DNA from: Telopea speciosissima
Taxonomy: Eukaryota; Streptophyta; Magnoliopsida; Proteales; Proteaceae
Reading direction: 5' to 3'
DNA: 64,000 nucleotides
Assembly: GCF_018873765.1 (NCBI RefSeq)
Contig: NC_057919.1
Location: 20,376,698-20,440,697, forward strand
Below the pieces are notes generated by a model. The model was not told where the DNA came from, did not search any database, and worked only from the letters and a program-made list of their open reading frames with translations. The position numbers and the translations under genes were made by a program. Positions 56,981-64,000 of the stretch are shown one piece after another. Position 1 is the stretch's first letter. Each line of letters begins with the position of its first letter.

Positions 56981-57197
56981 GCAGGAGAGGGTATGTTTGA
57001 CCATTTGAAATAGGAGAGACGTAAGACTTTAGGATGGTGGTTAGTAGGAAGTGGGGAGTTAATGATGATCCTCACTGATTAGGAGTTCAAATCAATCACA
57101 TAAAGCACTGTGGATAAAGAGAGCAACGAAGACTTCTGTTAAGTAATTGATCATTTCAAGATGGATTGACATGAACCAAAACCCTATTGCTTTTAGC

Positions 57198-57452
57198 TAG
57201 GAATGCAAACAGATCGGATTCGACTCGGATAGTGTTATATCCATATCCGCATTCGATTAGTTTTCGGATGGATTCGGATAGTGCTAAACGGATACGGATC
57301 GGATATTTTATCTGTTTACATGTAAATATAGCTTTTCAGATAGCTATAGCCTATCCGTATCAGTTTAGCTTTCGGACGGATTCGGATACTGCTAAACAGA
57401 TACGGACACGGATATGGAAACGAATTTCGACTATTCATCTACATCTCTACTA
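57198..57452. mobile_element. hAT-like non-autonomous element, 255 bp
   Basis: Begins taggaatgcaaacagatc. The right end tctacatctctacta is a loose inverted partner. It has the exact 8-bp duplication cttttagc (57190-57197 and 57453-57460). The interior carries cggattcggata repeats, as in 26194-26577. Confidence 0.75.
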
Positions 57453-57770
57453 CTTTTAGCCTGTCAAATATCATAAAATACTATTAGACACTTCCAAAAA
57501 CTGCCACATATGCCCAGAAGCTTTAGTACACGATCCAATCTATGTCTGATCTATTTGATGAATACAACTACACCAATTCAATTAGTACACTTCCACAGCC
57601 TCTAGAAATGTTGGTCACTGGTACCCAAACAAACTGTATCACTGTCATTCTTCTGCTCACTATACCATTTGCGAGTGTGTTGTTCAACTAGCTGTGTTGA
57701 CAACAATGACAACAACATCAGCTATAGTCCAACTACGATCGTATTTGCCTTGTTTAGATGAAGCGACAAG

Positions 57771-57934
57771 AAGATCGTGCTTGGCACGTTGGTCAGTTGC
57801 CCACTTGCTGAACGCTTGGCCACGGGTTCAAGTCCTAAAAACAGCCTCTCTAGAAACAGGGGTAAAGTTGCGTACATTTAATCCTCCCTAGACCCTGCTA
57901 AATGCGGGAAGCCTTGAACACTAGGTACGACCTT
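57771..57934 (+). mobile_element. Au-type SINE
   Basis: Contains gtgcttggcacgttggtcag (box A region), ggccacgggttcaagtcc (box B), cagcctctctagaaacaggg and ctaggtacgacc plus a short T tail. It is flanked by an 18-bp duplication with one mismatch, tttagatgaagcgacaag (57753-57770) and tttagatgaagccacaag (57935-57952), long for a SINE and well preserved. Confidence 0.85.
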
Positions 57935-57952
57935 TTTAGATGAAGCCACAAG

Positions 57953-59660
57953 ACGGGTTGTTGTTGGTGAAATTGTTAATGGAGCTGAAAGGTTTGGGAT
58001 TGAAGAATTTGAAGAGGTAAAAAGAGGGGAGAGGTACGATTGATGGGTTTTCTTGTTGTTTCAGTTGTCTCTATTTGAACACATCTCACCACTTGCCGAG
58101 TCACTTGGCTACGCGGCTAGAGACTTTAGAGGCAATCTGCTTCCACTTGTTGCCATAGTTGGACATGGACTGTAGGTAGACTACAAGAGATTGTTGTTTG
58201 AGGGATTAAAGAGCTTCTTGGTCTAATCCCTAAGGTGGTTCTCCCCTCTCTCTTGCTCTCACTTCATATCAACAAGAAAGGAGAGTTAAAAAAACCACAT
58301 ATAAATATCTATGGGTATAATTTGAAATATGAAAAAAGAAGTATCCCAATCATATTATCTATTTCACATAAGGTGTCTCAAACATAATATTTATGTAACA
58401 TGAGGTAATATTTATGTAACATGAGGTACTCTAAACATAATGTTTATGAAGTATAATATTTTCTTGACCATCCGGTTTTTTCCTCAATTTCTTTGCTTAA
58501 TGAATATGCTTTTTTAATTAAAAAAAATAAGTACGCTAGACATAATTTCTTTAAACGTTAGATACCTCAAATGTAATTTATTCCAACATAAATCCCCTTA
58601 GATCAGAATGATTACCCGTCATAGAAAGACAATTGGTTGTATCAATAGCCAATTTGTAACCGAATGGTATAGTGTGCTAGTTCAGATTTCAAGGAAGTGA
58701 TAAGACCTAAGCCTCAAGGCTACTTGATGTTGAATTCTAAAGGTTGTATCAAACTATATATTGCCATTGTCTTGTCCCCTGCTAGGCTATTTAGGGCCTG
58801 CTTGTTTAGCAGGGAGTGGGTTGGAGGGGGGAGGGAGAAATTGAAAATTTGGGTCATTCATTTGGAGAGGTGAATGACAAGGATAATAAAGTGATTTTAA
58901 ACAAAAAAAAAAAAAAGGGAATAACATTAATTTTCGTATCCAGGAGTCCTATTTGTTTATCATTTTCCTACGAAATGGGATAAATATTTCATAAGACTGA
59001 GTCACAGAAGTGTCAATTTTTTTTTATAAAATTTCAAGAATACCCTCATATTTCTTTAGATTTGCAAAACAATGTCACTAATAGAGAAATCTGAAATTTC
59101 TTTCCTTCTACACATGATATTGTTAATCGTTGCTTCTCTTAGTTTGATGAAGATTTTTTTCACTAAAAAAAATCAGAATCTAAAGTAACACTAGCCTATT
59201 GATTAGATGCATGAACTTCCGGGAACTCTTGGGAGTTGTAATGAGATTTGGTTTGATTGGCCTAACTATAGTAGAGTATTTCGCAACACATAGTGTTGTT
59301 ACCCCCTAACTATAGGGTCTGTTTGTTTAGACATTTTTCTTTTGTGATAAAGTCTGTTTGTTTTGACAAGTGATGAATAAAAATGGGAAAAAAAATAAAA
59401 TAAGAATAAAATAGTGATAAAACCACCAACGATGAGTTTTTGTTTTTTCTCTTAATTTTTCTCAATTCTTTTCAATTTTTTTCTTTTTTATACTTTTTTT
59501 TAAAGAAAAATTCTTCGTGGGAGACACAGAGACCATGGCTAGGCCACATCAGACATAATAAGGGTGAAATGACAGCCCCAACCACATGAAAGGTAGAAAT
59601 CCCATCCCCAGATGTCCGCACCCACTCCCATTAGCTGCCATGTGCGAATGACTCCTGTGC
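57953..59660. other. Intergenic; possible MITE debris
   Basis: No gene recognised. Phrases such as gggcctgcttgtttag (58795) and gggtctgtttgtttag (59327) resemble termini of PIF/Harbinger MITEs, but partners and duplications were not found. Confidence 0.35.
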
Positions 59661-59819
59661 AAATCGTTATCGTCTCCTGTTACAACACGGTGTTGTACTG
59701 CATCGTGCGGAGCTGCAGAGGCGATGTGGCACAATGGACCCCACATGGTGCATATGGCCTCTATAACCGTCGCACGATGCAGTACAACACGGTGTTGTAC
59801 CAGGAGAGGATAAAAATTC
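59661..59819. mobile_element. Mutator-like MITE, 159 bp
   Basis: Long inverted ends: aaatcgttatcgtctcctgt on the left against gaatttttatcctctcctgg (reverse complement of the right). The arms continue through tacaacacggtgttgtactg and catcgtgcg. The 9-bp duplication is ctcctgtgc (59652-59660) and ctcctgcgc (59820-59828), one mismatch. Each arm holds the palindrome acaacacggtgttgt. Confidence 0.8.
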
Positions 59820-59828
59820 CTCCTGCGC

Positions 59829-60404
59829 TCCCCCACAGAACACTCCCTTTTTTGCTTTCTTTTCTTTTTTTGCTAACCAAACACTGCTCAAGGTTATATT
59901 TGTCTTTGACCGTAACTGAACAAAGAGTCCTTGCTGATGGCAGACAAGCAACGGTCAGTCAACATTCTTTTGAATACTCCGAACTCTCAAGTAAGGAACC
60001 AACTGAAAGTAACACCACCGACCTCACCAACACAGACGAAGAAGAGAGCACAAAGCTTCGTAATGTCCACTTGTATCAACAGAAAATCAACACGTGTCAT
60101 GTCCAACTATTTCTTTGAACGGCAGGTAAAGAATCCATCCCGCGCTTCTAGCCTCCCTCCAGGAAGAAACAACAACTACTACTCTTTGTGGCTTTCGGCT
60201 TCTCTCGAAGCACCAAAAGCCAAAAAAAACAAGAAAAAATTCTAGCGAAGCCATCTTGGACTTGGAGTACTACAGAAAGAAAGAATCGAAGAAGAGGGAG
60301 GACCTTCGACGAGAAAGAGTAGAAAAGTTCTACAACTCTAGGGTTACGGAAACTTGAATGACGAGAATTCTGAACCGGGAAAAACCCTCATTCTAGATTC
60401 TACG
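59829..60404 (+). promoter_or_regulatory. Upstream region and leader of the membrane protein gene
   Basis: Presumed promoter and 5' leader. A 12-codon upstream ORF lies at 60358-60396, ending 8 nt before the main ATG. No TATA box is convincing. The transcription start is unknown. Confidence 0.4.
60358..60396 (+). promoter_or_regulatory. Candidate uORF in the leader
   Basis: An ATG followed by 11 sense codons and TAG, out of frame with the main ORF and ending 8 nt before its ATG at 60405. If the leader includes it, scanning ribosomes would meet it first and reinitiation would be unlikely over so short a gap. The leader start is not known. Confidence 0.45.
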
Positions 60405-63400
60405 ATGCCGAGGAACGGCAACGGAAATGCTGAGAACTCGAAGAGAGCTTCTGACATACTTAGGTCAAGAACGGACCCTTTCTTGATCGTCTGCAGAATC
60501 TTCAGTGTCGTGACTTCCTTAACGGCCATTCTATGCATTCTCGTCAATGTTCTCTCCGCTGTCAGATCGTTCAAGAATGGATCCGATGTAAGAAAAGATC
60601 TTTAGCTTTTCCTTGTAACGTCTCTTTTTGTTGATTTTGATTTTCATGTCAGATCATTTGTTGTTGTAGATATTCGATGGGATTTTCCGCTGCTACGCTG
60701 TTGCTATTGCAATTTTTGTTGTTGTCGCGGAAACAGAATGGGGATTCATTTACAAGTTCTGGGGAGTGAGTTTTTTTCACTTAAATGGAAATTCATTTTT
60801 TTTTTTCTATTATTGACAAACCATTTTGAAGGTTTTTCGAATTTTGAAATTGCTATTGGCTGACCCCTGTATCAAGATTTCCTCGTTTTAAGATGGCGGG
60901 CATAAATGTGGAACAACAAAGTACCTAACGCTTTCTACATACTCAGAAAACTTCCTTGTCGGAAACCTGCAAGTAAATATCTGGAAGTTGACTTTTAGAG
61001 GACCTTTGTCACTCCAATAATCTTTCCAAGAAAGGCTTCGGGCTATTCCTACCTTATGCTTGAATACCTTTATTAAATACTTCGTAGCTTTTGTAATGCC
61101 CTTGCAAACTCTTTCCTGTGGATGGTACTTACTTATTTCTGTCTCAACCATTCTCCAATAACTCCTTCATTATGGTTTACCTTTCATGACCTTATCGCCA
61201 AAGCCATTCATCAAGAAGAGCTTTATTCATTTGACAATTTAGCTTAAAGCCCTGTCTGCCAAGTCTCTACTGTTTGCATATCACTTTCAATTCCCAAAGT
61301 TGTATTTAGAAGTGATCTCCACACCCTCTCAAAGAGAAGCTCCTCTGGTACATCTCTGATTTCCTTTTATTTTTCACTACAGAAGCAGGGCCTGTGCAGA
61401 GGGAAAGGGAATATGTAGGAAGACTTGCAAGGGTCATATTACACTATTACTTAGAGTACTTATGAGTAATTTTACCACCTTTTGAGAGGTAACCAATTTT
61501 GATGAAGATATGGTTTTTAAGATATTTGTAAGGGAAGATCCCAGATTGTGGCTTCCTTATAGCTTGCTCCAAACTATATTTTGCAATGAAGGAAGGAAAA
61601 GCCTTTGAGTTTACATCGAAGCATGCTGCAGGTCTCCCATATCCATTTTAAATCCAAAACCTCTCTAAAGAAATTAATGTTATGACCTGAAATCATCTAA
61701 GGATGCATCTAATTGTCTAATTGAGCATGCTTTGCAGTTGTGTCATCCATAATTGAAGATGTGGTACTGTCACACTAGGTGCACCTAGAAAGAATTCTTT
61801 CACATGACCACCATAGGCTATCTTATCCAAATTTTATTTAGTGATTCATACTTTTGCTTAAGAGGAAGGCTGTTGCAAGAACCTTTTGTCTTAAGCCAAT
61901 GGAAAAGTTAGGGATCATTTTATATTGTTTCTACAGTTGCAATGATTGATGGGTTTTTATTGACACTATATTTGCAACCGGACCATTAAGGACAGAATTG
62001 GAAGTCATTGCTGAATAACCTCTTTCATATAAGCTATAAAATAAATTTTCCAATGGTTAAGAAGCCACATCAGCCTACTATATGGAGCGTGGCCACATTA
62101 TTTGCTGTCTGTTGACCTTGGCACCTAGCACCTCATTACCAAATAGGCAAAAACAATTGGTAATCACATACTTGGAGAGGAAAACATGGGTGGTTTTTAA
62201 ATTCCTATAAATCTCATCCTTTAGCCACAAACATGTTCGATTATACCTCTGATATTCTGTGGACATAGTCTCTTATATTCCTGAACTATTTAACCTTTTT
62301 CCTTCACGCTTGTTAACAAACTCAACTCTAACTTTGCAGATATTGGAGTATTGTGCTGGGAGGGGCATGCTGCAGATCTTGTATGTCTGTTGTTACAGTA
62401 ACATTTCTGTTTTAGTTTTTGGAGTGTATTAGTTCCTGATAAAACCTTTATCCTTAAAGGTGTTAAAATCTTTTCCATCTAGTAGTTTGTGGTCTAAAAT
62501 GCAATGCCTTGATTATTCTCTTTCAGTGTAGCTGTCATGACAAGAGCTTTCCCTGATACTACTGGAGAGAAGAAAGACCTAGTGCTGGGTCAAAATATAG
62601 CAAGCTATCTGCTCCTTGGATGTGGTGTGATCTATACTATTTCGGTAAGATTCGTCTTCGTCTCCTACCCCCAATGACAACTCAACTAGCTTTACCCCCA
62701 ACTTTTCCAGGTCATGAACACAAATCCTGTTCCTCCATTCTGCACTATCTAGGGTGTAATGCCCCATCACAAGGTTGTAACAACAAATTTTCTGTATATG
62801 ATCCTAGGGTAATTTTTTTCTGAACGCCCCCCCCCACCCTTGATATGTTTATTAATATGACCCAAATATCTACCAGGTGGAAGCTTGAATGGAGCCCAAA
62901 TTTTGTGGACATGTAGACCCCAAGGTTCCTTGCTCACAAGTACATTTTCAGCCCAAACATAATTTGGCCAGTGGAAAAATAGAGGTTTAAAATTCAGGAC
63001 TAAGGGAGAGTGCATGATAGTGGTTAGAGTACCGTAGGCATGCATGCCAATATGTGGGAGGGTATTCGATTGAATTAGGCTCTGAAATTTGACGAGTGAA
63101 TAATTCAGACCATGTACTATCTACCCAATAGTCGGAATTGCCACATCTTCATTCCAAGTGGCAAGATAAGGATGGGCTTCTCAAAAATGGTTTTTTCCCT
63201 TTATACTATCCCAAACACCATATAGAGATTTTCTGAATTAGCCAGCAAATTCTCTCACTTGCTCACTCTCTTTGCGTCTATGTATGTGAATTCTCTTGAT
63301 TTATATAGATGTCATATTTTAGTTGAGTTGTTGTTTGTAAGATGACAAGATGAAGACAACATCAGTTTTTGCTTGACTTTGACTATCTACACCCAGGGTA

Positions 63401-63477
63401 TCCTTTGCATTGGTTTTCTTAAACGTGCTCGCCAGAAAAAAGAAATTTCAAGAGAGCAAGCAGTTAAAGATCTGGAG
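60405..63477 (+). CDS. COPI-associated/TVP15-like membrane protein, 5' part
   Basis: Partial gene; five exons: 60405-60587, 60670-60765, 62340-62380, 62527-62644, 63397-63477. They give 173 residues in one frame and the gene continues past the window, since the last exon seen ends at a gtatgc donor. After a polar N-terminus (MPRNGNGNAENSKRASDILR) come hydrophobic segments at about 27-48 (IVCRIFSVVTSLTAILCILV), 68-83 (CYAVAIAIFVVVAE) and 128-153 (NIASYLLLGCGVIYTIS and GILCIGFL), then a charged tail (KRARQKKEISREQAVKDLE). The layout and motifs GIFRCYAV, WGFI and MTRAFP fit the COPI-associated/TVP15 family of Golgi membrane proteins. The family name is from memory, so function is tentative. The start is the first in-frame ATG. 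Confidence 0.7.
60766..62339 (+). other. Intron 2 of the membrane protein gene
   Basis: Begins gtgagt after TTCTGGGGA and ends tttgcag. About 1.6 kb, AT-rich, with no bounded repeat recognised. Confidence 0.75.
62645..63396 (+). other. Intron 4 of the membrane protein gene
   Basis: Begins gtaaga after ATTTCG and ends cacccag. Contains a short C run near 62827. No other feature seen. Confidence 0.75.
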
Positions 63478-64000
63478 GTATGCTTTCTTTCTTTCTTTCT
63501 TATCTTTTTTGGGAGGGGGAGCACATGAAGTAAGCTTTCATTTAACCCATAGTTTGAGAAGCCATGTGTGATATTGCTAATATAAATAAAATCATATTCA
63601 TTCATTCATCACTAATAAATAAATAGAGCTCGAATTCCATTTTTGGATTAGATGTGATTTTGCTTCCATATTATTGGTAATGAGAACCTACTTAATTTTA
63701 TAACGTCCAGTGGTTGACATTTGATTTAACCTAGGCTTCAGCCAGGATTCTTATTTTACATTTCAGAAATTGTCATTGTAGGTTTGTTTGCACTCTCTAT
63801 TTGTAAGTTTTAGGATGTTCATGCTTATTGAGAAAAAGCTACCTTTATAGAACTGTTCTCATTTAAAATCAACCGTCTAAAAGTAGTAAGGCAAGGGGAG
63901 GGGAAGCACTGATCAGATATACAGAAGGACTTTAGGATCTTAAAATAAGTCCACAAATACAGACCAGACTAGTCACCAATCTATTGGACTTTTGACCTGA
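63478..64000 (+). other. Intron 5 (incomplete) of the membrane protein gene
   Basis: Starts gtatgc and a cttt repeat. The next exon is not seen before the window ends. Confidence 0.7.

Noticed and set aside
59612-60118. 168-codon + strand ORF
   Set aside because: Its first half is the MITE at 59661-59819 and no domain is recognisable in the rest; probably chance.
60354-60404. N-terminal extension of the membrane protein
   Set aside because: The extension starts at TTG. The first in-frame ATG is 60405.
1-64000. A new multi-gene system
   Set aside because: The host genes are well known, unrelated in pathway and spread over 45 kb; nothing suggests a cluster beyond the shared ASL/F-box promoter.

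Overview
The window reads as nuclear DNA of a flowering plant. It is AT-rich and sparse in genes, with GT-AG introns, tRNA-derived SINEs, Ty1/copia fragments, MITEs and solo LTRs. The proteins have clear land-plant orthologues, including a secondary-wall GT43 enzyme and a plastid argininosuccinate lyase. The sequence alone does not give the species. Long TE-filled introns would fit a woody magnoliid or early-diverging eudicot, but that is inference. Four host genes can be modelled exon by exon. (1) IRX14-type GT43 xylan glycosyltransferase, + strand, 17202-25435, 3 exons, 517 aa. (2) F-box protein of the SKIP22/FBXO7 type, - strand, 38995-37355, 2 exons, 518 aa. (3) Plastid argininosuccinate lyase, + strand, 39328-54924, 7 exons, 527 aa. 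(4) The 5' five exons of a small multi-pass membrane protein, probably the COPI-associated/TVP15 family, + strand, 60405-63477, running off the right edge. Genes 2 and 3 are head to head, with 332 bp between their start codons. Layout: 1-9.6 kb is repeat territory, dominated by a decayed copia element on the - strand with ~2 kb LTRs and a hAT-like element nested in its integrase. 9.6-16.2 kb is intergenic with MITE-like elements and short tandem repeats. 16.2-25.8 kb is IRX14, whose 6.6 kb second intron holds a SINE, two MITEs and two oppositely oriented LTR copies. 26-37 kb is intergenic and holds hAT-like elements, a foldback MITE, a TTG-ended SINE, a gag-only copia element with 357-bp LTRs and an NDR1/HIN1-like pseudogene. 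37.3-55 kb is the divergent gene pair; the 10.5 kb fourth intron of the lyase carries a solo LTR, a SINE, a hAT-like element, a LINE remnant, two MITEs and a foldback repeat. 55-60 kb is intergenic with an element-within-element structure, a SINE and a MITE. 60.4 kb to the end is the membrane protein gene. The host genes do not form a pathway: wall xylan synthesis, ubiquitin ligase substrate choice, arginine synthesis and Golgi/ER membrane traffic. I found no novel multi-gene system. The most distinctive observations are an 84-nt intron that seems to have arisen from 33-bp exonic tandem repeats in the F-box gene, a GC-AG intron in the lyase, a bidirectional promoter, and several TE families whose boundaries are fixed here by exact target-site duplications (TSDs).
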